Shown here one piece after another: positions 24,801 to 36,941 of a stretch of DNA of 64,000 nt (positions are counted from its first letter, which is position 1; every line of letters starts with the position of its first letter). The translations under genes were made by a program, and so were the position numbers. Source of the DNA: Tetrahymena thermophila SB210 (taxonomy: Eukaryota > Ciliophora > Oligohymenophorea > Hymenostomatida > Tetrahymenidae). A model generated the notes under the pieces. It made no database searches. It saw only the letters and a list, made by a program, of their open reading frames with translations, and was not told the DNA's origin. The DNA lies in assembly GCF_000189635.1 (NCBI RefSeq), contig NW_002476301.1:1-64000 (forward strand). Reading direction: 5' to 3'.

Positions 24801-27800
24801 TCCTTCTAGTTAGAAAATAAAGAAGATCTTCTAGGTCTAGGTAAGGAAATATCTTTTTAATTGTTATCAATCACACTTAATGATTACTGACTCTTTTATT
24901 TTGTAATTTTGAAAATTTCAAAATCAACTGATTCATTCTTTTAAGTTAAAAAATCTATGTGAATTTAAAAAAATTTGAAACAATTTACCTTAAATTTATT
25001 TTCATCTTCTTTTAATTTAGCAGGTAATAAGTTTTTTTATATTTAAATGGTGTCTTATTACATATCTTTTTTTTATGTTTTAAAATAACTCATATCTTAA
25101 GATTTAGATTTTGTTCTTAATTCTTCTTTTTATGAAGTCTTTGGAGTTTATTAAATGCTAAATGATTTTGTTTTACTTTAAACATCGCCTTATATCAATT
25201 ATATATATTTTTTTAAAATTTGGTTATTTTTAGATTCAGAATTATCTATCTTTTCTTATTCTTTACTTTTATTACTCTAAAATCTTTCTTACAAATTTAT
25301 AAAATTCATTGGTTACAATGAATCAGATCTATCTCTGTTATTCTTTTATTTATCATTATTCATCAATTTTTGATTTCCATTTTTCTATGATTTATTAAAT
25401 TAATTTAAGTTATATAATTTTTGATTATTTTAATTTACTTAAGTGTTTAAATGAGGAGCTCTATTGTTATAACCCTAATTCCTTGTTAACAAATTTATTT
25501 AAGTGCATGTATAATTTTAATCTGTTTAATTTTCTTCAATATCACAAGACTCAGATCTTATTAAATTTATTTTATTTTCAAAAATGTTTTTAAGATTTTA
25601 TTTCATTTTAAATGTCATATCTTTTTCTATTGAGTCTTATTTATTCTTAAAGAAAAAAGAATTTAGCTTTTATTTCAAAAAAATAAACTAAATTTACAAA
25701 AACTTCTAAATTCTGTAATTTCAAATCAATACAATTATTCCTAAATTTGTCAGCCTTTTAATATTAATAAGGTGTTGATAAAAAAACCACAGATTTACTT
25801 ATAAAAAAATTAGAAAAAATAAATTTAATTTAAAAAAAAAATGATGAAATTAACATTACAATAATGAATAATCAAAAAGTTAATTCTATCATTTTTATAA
25901 ATGAAAAATTTTTGAAAAACATTTAATTAAGCTTACAATAGTTAAAAAATTTATGTCATTTACTGCAGTTTTCAAAGGAACTAATTACATTTGAGAATCT
26001 AAATCGCTTTCTGTATGTTAACTTTCTTAACTTGTGACTAATTAAAAACTGCTGATAGAAATATAAAAGAATGGTAACAATTCTTCACTGAATTTATACA
26101 ACTCAGTATTTATTTTCATAGTAATTTTAAGATACTCTTTTTCAATTTCTTCTTTTTAAAATTGCTTCTGCAGCATAAAATAAAATATTTTCTTTAATTT
26201 TGTTTGTTTTTTGCCTTCATTCTAATCAAAATTTTCTAATTAGTGTAAATCAGATGAAAGCTTTTTATGCTATTTTAAAAATTTTTCCAATTCTTTTAAT
26301 AAAAAAAAAATTATTAAATTAAGAATAAAAATAATTATTTCTAATAAAAATAAATTAATAAATGAATGCCTTTTGGAAGTTCCATTCTCAAAATAATGGT
26401 TTCAGATTTGTAGAATTTAGTCTATTCTTGCTTCATTTATTTGAGTATATCTTTGGCTAAAGCTTCGAATTATGGAATTATAGAACTAATACTTATTCCG
26501 TTTAATCTCTAAACATCAAATTCTTATTAGCAAATTAAAGCCATCAGATTGTAAAAATTTTAGGAAACTCCTTAAATTTAACCTTTATGATCAGACATAA
26601 TTGTCATATATTTTTCTTCCAGCTTCAGAAAAAGACAATTAAAAGAAAGCTTTTCCTCATTCAAAAAGAAATAGTTTATATAGGTTTTAACAGGGAATAG
26701 AAAGTGCTATTTATTTTTAGCAAAAAAGTATCTATAATTCCTAATAACTGTAGATGTATTTTTCTCAAACAAATTATTTATAAACTTATTATGACCTTGA
26801 GCAATTATTGAAGGCATAATTTAGTCAAGCTTTTTAACTTATTAAAATTCCCAGAAGTTATAACCAAAAATCTAAGGAGTTCCAGTAGAAAAAGAGTAAA
26901 TCTCAAATTCCTCCTTGAAGTAAGAAACATTTAAACTTGATGTTTTCCCATTTAATATAGAAAGTATGTTAATTTCATCTTATTTATTTTTTAAAATTAA
27001 ATAAATTTTTGAAAAAATTATTTAATTATTTACCAATTTATTCTTTTCTATTTTCTTTCAAGATCATTTCATAAAATTTCTACTCAAATTCAAAATAAGA
27101 AATAGGGTCATTAAGAATTACTGAATTCACCAAAGATAGAAATTTAAGAGCATAAATATTATTTTAATTTCTATGAAGGTCTTATTTTAATTTATTTTCA
27201 TTGACCTAAAAGAGTGAGACAAGTGCTTTTAAATCCTTTTTAAATATCAAATTATGAAATTCTACAACATATATGTATTTTTGTTACTTCCAATAGTTGC
27301 TCTAGATTTTTATATCCAAGTTGCATATTTTCCAGTAAATTTAATTTCATTTTTAGAAGATTTGAAATTTATTGAATTTAATTTTCTAATAAACTATCAC
27401 TGATACTTATTTTTTCAAAGTAAGTTGATTAATTAGCTTCTTAACGATCCTTTTAAAAGTATGAGTAAGCTTAGGATTTATCTTATTCTCTAAACTATGT
27501 AATTACTAAGGTATTATTTTAAGTTAGATTAAAAAATGTATTTTCATTAAAAATAAATTACTAATTAGTGAGAATGTCTAAGATATAAACTCGAAGAAAA
27601 AAGTTTTTTTTTAAAGAAAGTCTTGTAATTGCTTATTGACATATAGAGCTTTAATATGAGTTTTCTTTATTGTCAATAAGAAGCTCCAATACTATTGAAT
27701 TAAAGTTTCAATTAAAGCTTACTCTTACTATCAATTTAAATTATTATTAGTTTAGGTAAAAAAATAAAGATTAATTACTTTATGGTTTGATTGAAATAAA

Positions 27801-29449
27801 ACATTATTTTCCAACATTTATAGAATCCAAAATTCAATAAGATCTTAAATCCACTAATTTGCAATTTAGGAATTTATTCTTTCAAATAAATTATAAAAAT
27901 CAACCTATATATTTATTGATAAATATTTAAATTATAAATAAATAGATAGATCTATGTTCTTGTGTTAAATTTAAAAATATTTAATTTACTTTAGAGCTTT
28001 CTCTATTTTTATTTGCATAATTTTTTCTTATTTATATGAAAATAGTAGATTTTCTTCTATTGTTTTGCACTTTTTTAGCTTAGTTATCTTCATTTTTTTC
28101 TTCACAGTCTTCATCTTGAATAGCTTAATTTAATTTATAAGATTATCCATTTTGACAAGGACATAGAGATTACTTACACTAATTCTAATGCTGATTAAGT
28201 ATACCTAACCATTTTATAGATTTTTAATTAATTTTAGAATAGTTTAAAAACTTTACCAATTAGCAGTACATAAGATTTTTTAGATGTTATGGAATTATTG
28301 AATAAATTTAATATTTCAAGAAAGTAATCAAGAGATTTCAAAGGTTCTCTTAATATTTATTCTTATAATTTTATTTATTAGCTCCTCTATTTCTTTTAGT
28401 AAATAATCTCTAATAGACCATATAGTACAGAAGAACCACAAAAGAGTAATATTAAGTGGTTTTGAGGATTCATAAATTTATAATAATGTAAAGCTATTAG
28501 AAGTACTCCTAAAAAAAAGCACAAACAAGATATTCCTAGGTGTCTAAGAGCTTTTTTCCCAACAGGAAAATTATATAAAAACTAAAAAAAATACTATATG
28601 CTATATAAACAAGAAAGAATTAAAGGTATTGAGTTTGGTAAATAGTAACTAGAAATCACTATAAGAAATATAAGATAAGAGTTCCAAATATTTTTTCTGC
28701 TATACTTAGGTTTTAAGTCGTTACTTTATTGAAGCTCAATGCTTACGTATAGAAATAAATCCATGTTAGAAATAATCAAAGTTATTATTAATAAGCAAGT
28801 TATATATGTATTAATAAGAAAGGGACTTAAAAATAAAGTAAACTAGCCTAAATCGTCACATCTTAGTAATTTATTATTCGGAAAGCACATAATAATCCCT
28901 AAAAGTGTATCAATTTTTATTGGATAAATAATCCATCTGTGAATCTCAATGTAAATAGTTAAAAAAGCTATCTATCTGTTTATTAACAAAATAACAAAAA
29001 ATAGATTATAGCTCGAAATAAGTTAATTAATTATGTAAAATAATTTCAAAATACCCTGATTTTGATCTATAATAGTTCTTTTCTATATTAGAAGGATCAC
29101 AATTTGATATTTACCAAAGTAGAATTATGTAAATTATATCTAAAATAGCAAAAAATAAAGAAAATATTATCGAGCAGTTATTCAATTCTATATTTGATAT
29201 CAGCGGAACTATTCTTACATATTTAGAAAATTTAATAAAATTGTTCAAAAATGTTTCATTAGCGCTATCCTTTATAAATGTTGCAAGTATCCCATAAATT
29301 ATAAAAAAGTGCATCCATAATATAAGCTTATAGTAAAAAGTATCTCTGGAAAATTCTTTATCCTTTTAATGCATGTAATAGAAGGTATAGGAAAGTTTTT
29401 TCATTATAATTGCTTTGAAATTTTGTGATTAAAATATTTCTGCTTTCAT
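21804..29449 (-). CDS. TmcB-like multi-pass membrane protein with PAS-like domain (15 exons, apparent frameshift in exon 1)
   Basis: Exons: 29449-28257, 28204-27990, 27904-27779, 27727-27562, 27505-27288, 27205-27034, 26978-26370, 26292-25964, 25754-25698, 25645-24989, 24937-24677, 24630-23899, 23847-23527, 23422-22679 and 22628-21804, about 2,207 aa. Architecture fits ciliate relatives of Dictyostelium tiny macrocysts protein B. An N-terminal multi-helix region (residues 1-400) is followed by QCKQSLCPCQ near 410, helical repeats with FW/FF pairs (residues 470-700) and a PAS-like block near 700-900 (IFGYNFWEF, MPSIIAQGHNKF, then FAKNKQHFLFPV). A long Ser/Gln-rich linker follows, then four C-terminal membrane helices and KTVRKALLLIPFNRI near the end. 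Exon 1 needs one base removed between about 29115 and 29055. One junction uses GC-AG. An alternative is two genes, divided by the TGA at 25891-25889, but exon phases and family order favour one. Confidence 0.75.
24075..24146 (-). repeat. 18-bp tandem repeat encoding QSFKSK-like units
   Basis: Inside exon 12 of the TmcB-like gene, four diverged copies of an 18-base unit (minus strand TCTTTTAAAAGCAAATAG) encode QSFKSK, QSFKSK, KSFKSQ and KSLKSK. The unit is a multiple of three, so expansion keeps the frame. It lies in the basic Ser/Lys-rich linker ahead of the C-terminal membrane helices. Confidence 0.85.
26293..26369 (-). other. Putative GC-AG intron
   Basis: The frame before 26370 (GAACTTCCAAAAG) and after 26292 (AATTGGAAAAA) joins correctly only if a 77-base intron starting GGCATT's GC (26369) and ending AAAAG (26293) is removed, restoring codon GAA. 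No GT donor exists nearby, and read-through puts the downstream coding in the wrong frame. Confidence 0.55.
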
Positions 29450-30750
29450 TTTGATTGTTTATTTATTCATTGAAAAGTTTGAATAAGCTTTCGATTTCTA
29501 TGTATGACTAAATGCACTAATTATAAAATTTGATATTCTACTTATTTATTATAGTTATTTAAAAGATTGTTCTTAACAGAACAATAAATACAAAATTAAC
29601 AATTATTTAAATGGTACTTATCTAAATAGTATAAATTTTACTATTAATCTAAATTATAATTAATTTGATTGATATTTCATATTTTAAAAAATATTTCATC
29701 ATTTTAAATATTACTGCAATACCTCCTGCCTATTTAAATACTATAAAATATTCTTGATTACTCATTCCTGAGATCATTTTGGTTAATATTATTGAATTTT
29801 AAATAGAAGTACTTGTTTATTAATGAAGAGTAAAAGTATTTAAAATATTAACACCTATAATCAATTTAAATTATTTTATTTTAAAATTACTTCATATAAA
29901 TTAATTAATAAATATTTCCCATCTTCAAACTTTGCTAGAATAAATAATTAGTTTTATAAGTTAAGTTATTTTAAATTAAATAAGAATTATGAGATTTAAA
30001 TTTGATTTTTTGATATAAAATTTCTAATTTTTAATTGCTTAATTAACAAAACTATTTGAAACTCATTAAAAATTTAAATTTATAATATTTTAAATTAAAT
30101 TAAAATTTATTTTAGTTTATTGAATGTTTTATCTTTAACTATTAAGAGCTATTTTATCTCTTACTACCCATGATTTTTTTGCATTTATGATTATTATTGA
30201 TAATTTTAAATCTAAATATTTCATTAATGATATTTAATTTCGATGAATCTCAAGTATGTATGTATTTAGATCTATTTTATTTTTTACAAAAGCTAAAAGA
30301 TTTGAAAGAGCACCTATTAAAAATATTATAATTCTGATGATCTTATGTATCAATGTTATCCAAAAAATATAACAAATATTTAGAAATTATGAGAGAAGCT
30401 ACACTAAAAAGAGTTAGAAAAATTTAAAAGAAATTGAAGAGTAATTTGAAATAAATTATATAAAAAATGGATGAAAGGTAATTTATGAAAATTTGAAAAA
30501 CAAGATATAAAAATAAAATTTGCAATAAATTAGATATTTTTATTTGAATTTTAATAACTTTTCAACCTAAAATATCAAAGTTTCTTATTTTTATTAATCA
30601 AATGTTTGAACTTATTAAAAATGTAATACTATTTATTAGTAGAATGAAGTATAAGATAAATAATACAATCAATTAAGTATTGTATAATAAGATTTATAAT
30701 TATTATATTTGGGTCAGTGGAAGATATACAGAAAAGAATTAAAAACTAAA
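29450..30750. other. Intergenic region between tandem minus-strand genes
   Basis: 1.3 kb upstream of the TmcB-like gene and downstream of the OSCA-like gene. AT-rich. A 35-codon plus-strand frame near 30389-30496 rich in Lys/Arg is the only candidate and is too short to support. Confidence 0.5.
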
Positions 30751-33612
30751 TCAAACTTAAATTTCTCCGTTGCTTAGAACATTCTGAGTATTAGATTTAG
30801 TTTAGTTATTTTAGATATTATCAGCGTTCTAATTATTGTTTTTGCTACTGTCTTTTTGCATGCTTTAAAGTTCTTACACAAGTTTATCATCTTAGTGCAT
30901 TGGACTTGCTCTATGGTGATGAGCAAATTATACCATATTTTATGCGGCTTTATATGCATCTACAACTGTAATAATACCATTTCTTAGATTCTAAAAGTGT
31001 ATTAAACTTTCTTTTCTTGTAACAGGATTTTCTCTATCATAATCGGTATCAAAATCTAAATGAACTTCTTTGTATGTCTTCTCTTCATCTGAGTCTCCAA
31101 GAGGGAATAAAAACTCGTTTATTTTATCCATAGGAATAATGACTACAACTATGCAGACAGCAATAAATAAAAAGAAATTTCCAACATCAATGTAATAGCT
31201 CATAAACCATTTGAAAAAAACTTATCCAAATGTATGGAAAATGATAGAAAGTTCAACGAGTTCAATCATTTACATTGAAAGTCTTGAAGATATAGATTCT
31301 TTTACAGTTCTTCTAAAAATAAGGTTGTATTTATCAGTGATATAGTAAGCAATCAAACCACCTAGAGAAATAACAGTTCCTATGGGTATGATTGGTGAAT
31401 AAAAGAAAGTGAACCACATAGTTTTCATAATATCGGCATATCTTTTACCTTGAGTGTAGCTAGGATGTTCCATTAATGAGTTAGCTTCTTATTAAGTTAA
31501 AGAACAGACTTTCTTCTTTATTTATCTATTTCTTTTAAAATCTTACCAAATTTTCCAAGGATCAATAATCCATGCTAATGCTGGAACAACGGCGTTTATG
31601 ATAAAAATCAAGAATTCATTGTATATCATACCTCCAGCTAGTGCGTAAATATTTTAGAAGAAAATAATTTCAACAAAGAATGTGATGAGAGCGGTATTGA
31701 AGAAAAGACCAATAGTTAACTTGTATGCAAAGGATACGTTTAGACTTGTCTTAGTAGCCCATTTTTCGTGATCACAAATCTTATGGATTATAAAAGGCAA
31801 GAAAAATTTATTCCAAATGACTATAATACTGGAAATAACAAATGATAAAACTGTGACAGAAGTTTTTTGAGATTAGAGATCATCGTAATGATGCTACTCT
31901 TCTTCAGTCATTTCTCTTCCTTCGCTTTCGATTGCAATATCATGCTCTTATTTCAAAATATGATCTATGGTATTACTTTAGAGATAAGATATAAGAGCTA
32001 TAACAACAAAAGATGCAAGTGTTAAAATCAACCATTTAAAAAATGCAATTGTTCTAACTTTAATTTTTTCTACTGTTTTTACATGGGCAAACTCCCAATC
32101 GACGTCATTTGGCTCAGGAGCTTCTGATATATATAAATATCTTCCATCTAAATAAAGCTAGTCTTTTTTTGAATGTTATGATTTACCATCTTTAAAGTAG
32201 TCTTTAAATCTTTTCCATCCATCTTATGGGTTTGATTTAATTGCTTTTTACTTTTCTTCTTCTCTTGAAAAACTTATAAATGCTGTTCCTACAAATCTTT
32301 TATTGTCAGCCTACATTTATATTTGCATTTAATGAACTTCTTCTTCCAACTTTTCTATTTGATGATCAATTTCTTAAATTTCTTTATTATTAGGATCAAA
32401 ACTTTAAATCTTATCAATTATTTTCTGTTTCTACTGTACCTTTTTTTTAATTTATGTTTCTATATGCTCGAGGTCTGTGATATCATAAACCAAATTTATT
32501 TTTTCTACTGTACCATATTACTCAAATATTTCCTTCAAGGTTTCTTTTATATTAGTTATATTCTAACTTATATTTTGAACCATAATTGTGTAATCAGAAG
32601 GTGTGCTGCAGGCAATATCAACATCTTATTCTATTTTTCTCTGGCTTCTTCTGAATAAAATATTCAGTAATAACTACACTATGACTGCTGCAATAGAAAA
32701 GTGAAAGTCGTAATTTGTTTCTCTGTACATTTTATCTAAAACATTAGCCATCGAAATCTTATTTAAATTTGTATCAGGACAAGGGATTAAAAAGTAGGCT
32801 TAATGATGATCATGGTTTTCTTCAATAGCAGCGAAGACTTCAACAGGGTCAGAATGGCAAAATTCACCTTGAATATTGTAGACTAGGTTTGGGATTCCTT
32901 AAATGCAAAATAGGAAAAAAAGCATAAGGCAGCAATATTTGATATAGTTAAAATACAGTGGGAAACCTGATCCCATAAAACCTAACTCCATAGTATCTAC
33001 ATTAAGACCTATTTCTTTCCTTTTTAACTCATAACCACAGCAGTCACAAACCTCTTACATTTTTTTCTCAGCTTATTAGCCATCTGGTGAGAGTACTTCT
33101 TCAGAATCTAATTCAGGTTTTGTTTCTCTAGATTAAGCATGCAACTTAGCTTTTTCCCAATCACAAGGAATTTTAAAAGGATCAAATCCTTCATGCTTAT
33201 GTCCACCAGCATGAAAATGAATGTTGCTCTTTTTTTTAGTTGATGCCCTATGTATATTGACATGAGGATTTTAAAGATGGTTGTTCCCATTCTTTAACTC
33301 CATACGACTATTTCTTTCATTTGTATTTGAGTCATTATCAATAATAACTTCAAAAACTTCCTTCGCCTAGTCTCTTTAAGAATTCATTGACCGATTTTCG
33401 TTGCTAACAATATCTTTTTTGTAAACTAAACTATATATTCCAGCGTTGTTTGCCTTAGGCTCATCTTGATTTTGAGATTACTTTATTTGAACTGAATTAC
33501 CAGAATCAAACATTATAAGATTTTCATCTTACTCTATATTTTTATGGTTAATATGAAATTAAACAAGAGCATTATTTTCAGAAATATGCTATGAAGCATT
33601 ATTGCTTCTCAT
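30751..33612 (-). CDS. OSCA/TMEM63 (CSC1-like) mechanosensitive channel homologue
   Basis: A single uninterrupted frame of 953 aa, ATG 33612 to TGA 30753-30751. The first 200 residues are a cytosolic Asn/His-rich tail with cysteine pair CDCCGYELKRKE near 190. Then comes ELGFMGSGFPLYF and a first hydrophobic helix (YIKYCCLMLFFLFCIQGI, near 210). The family's cytosolic RRM-like module is clear: SDYTIMVQNI near 325, RFVGTAFISF near 425 and APEPNDVDWEFAHV near 490. Multiple membrane helices follow (for example FKWLILTLASFVVIALI, VISSIIVIWNKFFL, MWFTFFYSPIIPIG, NFFLFIAVCIVVVII), with EHPSYTQGKRYADIM before helix MWFTFF. Family members are osmo- or stretch-gated cation channels. Unlike its neighbours it has no intron; a GTAAG at 31553 is coding, since read-through gives the conserved QQEANSLMEHP. 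Confidence 0.88.
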
Positions 33613-36286
33613 TTTTACGCTTTACCTCTTTTATTGTTAATATTAATTTAATTAATAAATATAAAAAAAATTATGTCTGAGTGATCTATTTGCTTTGAAT
33701 ATTAAATTAAAAAGTATGCAAATTAATAAATTTATATATATAATTAATAAACTTTTTTGTTTAAAAAGGACTACAAGCAAGCAAATCCTTTAAATTTTCA
33801 GAATAAATTAATTGGTCTATAAAATTTATAAATAAGTGTTGATTTATTTTTTTTTGCAATAGTGATGTGAAGTTAACTATGCAAATGATTGATTTACTCT
33901 AATGAATAATATTAGATTGTTAATAAAAAATTATGATTATTAATTTTTTTCAATCTATTTGAATGGAAAAAAATTTATTATAATAAAGCAAAGGATTCTG
34001 TTCAATTTATTCATTGCATTTTAAACCAAAGAGGTTTTTTTTTTTAAGCTTGAATTAATTAGTTCAGTTTTTATTGTTAATAAGATTATTATTGAAGCCA
34101 CATAAGGTAATCAATCATAATATTAAACAAAACTATTGGATATTTAATTTTGATAAAGTATTTTGATGAGATGACTCAGAAAATAACAAAGATAGAAAAT
34201 AACCTTCTTTAATGACATTTATATTTAAAAATATTCATCATTAAGCTTGTTACTTAGATGCAAAAATTAATAAATTAAAAATCTTAAAAAAGTGAATGTA
34301 CACTATTTGTGTTAGAATAGAATAAATACGTTTTAAAGTTATGTATTTTTGTTCTTAAAAATTGCTTTGAATGAGCTTTTAAATAAAAAAAATATTAATA
34401 TTTAATATCTTTAACTTTAAAATTATACAGCTGCAAATATATTAATATAACTATTCTAATGGCAGACTTAGTTTTGACATAACTTATAATAGCTTTTCAA
34501 TATAGAACATAGTATCCTGATTGAATTACTTTAGAGATAGAATAGCTTATTTTTTATTTGCTAATTTTCTAATAGAATTTAATAAATAATGTATGATGTC
34601 TATGAATTTTGAATATATTCTTTCCTTCCTTAAAATAATATGTAACAAATAAATATTTAGTTTGTTCTTCTTAAGGCAGAGTTATTTTTTCATAACAAAT
34701 TTTTAATATTTACTATCACTTTTGCAAGCTTAATTAAATATTTTCAAAACTAATAAAGCGATCAAGTATATATAAAAATTTGCACGATATCTTAAAAATT
34801 CATCTAAATACAAAATTTTTTTATTTTTGATAAAAAAAACTAAATTTTAAATAAATATTATCTCTTTTAATTTAGAAGTGTAAAGATTAATGAATATGAT
34901 AATTTATACTAGATTGTATAAAAAGACTTTTTCTAAAAATCTCAAACTAATTATTTGTTCCAAGTGATATTATTATTTTCTTACTATAATCTCAATTTAC
35001 TAGGTAAAAAATATAAATACGTATTTAATAAATTCGCTATAGCGGAAAGAAATTTTCTTAAAATTTTCAAAGGTTTTTTTTCAATTAGGAAAAATACAAT
35101 TTAAATAGTTTACTACTAATAAAAGAAATCAGTTTACAAATTATTTCATTTTTAATAAATATTTCTATAGCTATAAACACCTCTAATTTCTTCAAAATCA
35201 CAACTTAATTTCTAAGATTATAAATTTTATTTTTTCAACTTTATGTTTGTTCTCAAGCAAATATTTTAGATATCCATTTTTTTATAAAGTAGATAATTGT
35301 ACTGTCTCAATCTTTTCATAGTAATTAATGCGAAATTGTGTATTTTATATAATTTAGTACAGTGTAAATTAGTAATATAAATCAGCATAGATTTATTTAG
35401 ATTTAATTTTAAGTTCTAACTTTTTAGAAATTTTTTCAATAGTATTACTAGAAAAAAAGAAAATATTAAAAATATGTAATCTATATAATCAAATTATATT
35501 TGTAGAACACAGAAAAAAATTATAAGCTAGAAAATAAATTTATCGTTGGTTTGAAGAAATTCAGCTTATTTATTTCTTAATTTAGCTTACATTTTGTATT
35601 AAATATATTTAATATTGAAAAAAAAAAATTTAATTCCAATTTGCAAATAAATTGACATAAATTTATCAATTGCAATTTTATACTTCTTTTTTTAATAATA
35701 TTAGAAGCTAAAAAGTATTTATCTAATATTTATATTTTATGAGTAAAATTTTATTTGATGATTAGCAAACAAAAAAAAATAACTTATTTAATTATTATTA
35801 TTATCGAAATCTAAAAAAGGAAATATTTAGCAGAAAGAAATTATTAATAAATAAATATTTTCAAATACTTTGGCTTATAAAAATTATTATGTATAAATAA
35901 ATTGATTTAATCAAAAATTAATTTCTCATAAATTAATATAAAAACCTAACTTTGAATTTTTACATCAAATTACAAGTAGGAGATTATAATTTTTAAAAAT
36001 TTAACTTGTATTAATTATTTTCCTCAAAAATTTTATTAAAAAGTATATATTGATTGTAGTTAGATTAAATTTTTTTCCTTTTTTACCAGTTGAATTATTT
36101 TACTGTGTTAGAAATAATTTTAATTAAATAAATTATTTTTTTTAAATTTGTGATATTTTACATAAAAATATATTTTTGTAAAACAAAAATTTTAGTATTT
36201 AATCTCTCTTTTTTGTTTTAATCTTTCCAATTAATTTGATTCTACTTGTAGCAAAATCTTAATTTTATTAAAGACTGGACTAAAAA
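33613..36286. other. Long AT-rich intergenic region
   Basis: 2.7 kb upstream of the OSCA-like gene, running to the RNA gene promoter. Very AT-rich with homopolymers (for example the T run at 34037-34048). No coding or structured segment seen on either strand. Confidence 0.5.
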
Positions 36287-36294
36287 ACCCATAA
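36287..36294 (+). promoter_or_regulatory. Tetrahymena-type proximal sequence element (T-PSE)
   Basis: ACCCATAA matches the consensus AYCCATAA that, as I recall it, lies about 55 bases upstream of Tetrahymena snRNA and telomerase RNA genes. Its spacing puts the RNA start near 36345, exactly where the AT-rich flank gives way to a structured, GC-richer island. Confidence 0.7.
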
Positions 36295-36312
36295 ATAAAT
36301 TTAATTAAAAAC

Positions 36313-36326
36313 TTTATAGCTTATAA
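36313..36326 (+). promoter_or_regulatory. TATA-like element of the RNA gene
   Basis: TTTATAGCTTATAA about 25-30 bases before the inferred start. A PSE combined with a TATA element is the layout of external Pol III promoters. In a genome this AT-rich a TATA match alone means little; position is the argument. Confidence 0.5.
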
Positions 36327-36344
36327 TTTCTCAAAGGCTGATAT

Positions 36345-36603
36345 GATTAAGGATAACAGCCTATTATAGTAATTTGCTTCGGCAAACGAACGATAGTGCA
36401 AGCATCATAAGTATGCATAGCACTCTATATAGTGCATAACATGTAAAGATGCGATCCAATAACAAAGTAACTTAGGTTGAGGTTGAGCTTGCTCCCTCGC
36501 CCAAGAGTTAGCCAATCTATATTCCTGCGCCCTGAACATAACGGACCTAATGGACCTGTTGGTCTTGGGCTAAACCATAGGAAGGACATCAAAATTTCTT
36601 TTT
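36345..36603 (+). ncRNA. Putative Pol III structured RNA, about 259 nt, family unassigned
   Basis: About 260 bases of near-balanced composition stand out in DNA that is otherwise over 80% AT. No convincing protein frame crosses it. It contains several strong local pairings: TTTGC-TTCG-GCAAA, a UUCG-type tetraloop hairpin (36373-36386); GCACT-CTATAT-AGTGC (36420-36435); and a long-range 8-bp match GCCCAAGA (36499-36506) with TCTTGGGC (36563-36570). A T-PSE and TATA element sit upstream at the right distances and a T10 run follows. It is not telomerase RNA (no CAACCCCAA template) and lacks obvious U1-U6 or U3 box motifs. RNase P RNA, RNase MRP RNA and SRP RNA are the candidates I could not confirm or exclude. 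Ends are estimated from promoter spacing and the T run. Confidence 0.72.
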
Positions 36604-36608
36604 TTTTT
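36599..36608 (+). terminator. T-run Pol III terminator
   Basis: Ten consecutive Ts, preceded by TTTC, directly after the GC-richer island. Runs of four or more Ts on the non-template strand end Pol III transcription. Confidence 0.65.
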
Positions 36609-36941
36609 CTCTCAATTCTAAATAACTGAAAATAATATTACAAGTTAATAAAAAATAAATTTTAATTTGAGTCTATTATAAATAATTTTTAATTTAAAAA
36701 TTTACATGCACACGCATCAGTTTAATAAAGATAATTAGAAATATAAAATTTTGTTAATTAATTGATAATTTATTTATTAGATTATTATTATTTTTAATTA
36801 GTTATTAATATAGTATTAAAGCAAAATCATTTTCAATTTTAGATTCATATTAATTGATTTATAAATAATGTTATTTAGTTTAGGAAAATAAAAAGCAGAT
36901 CATTCTTTATTTTTTAATTTATAAATACATTTTTTGTTAGA
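36609..36941. other. Intergenic region after the RNA gene
   Basis: 333 bases of AT-rich DNA separating the RNA gene from the 3' end of the FYVE gene. Nothing recognisable. Confidence 0.55.

Noticed and set aside
30389-30496. Short Lys/Arg-rich plus frame
   Set aside because: Too short, no context; expected by chance with only one stop codon.
31500-31557. Possible GTAAG intron in the OSCA-like gene
   Set aside because: Removal would break the frame; read-through gives the family-like KKVCSLTQQEANSL before MEHPSY.
32323-32658. Standard-code plus frame of 111 aa
   Set aside because: Shadow of the cytosolic domain of the OSCA-like gene on the minus strand.
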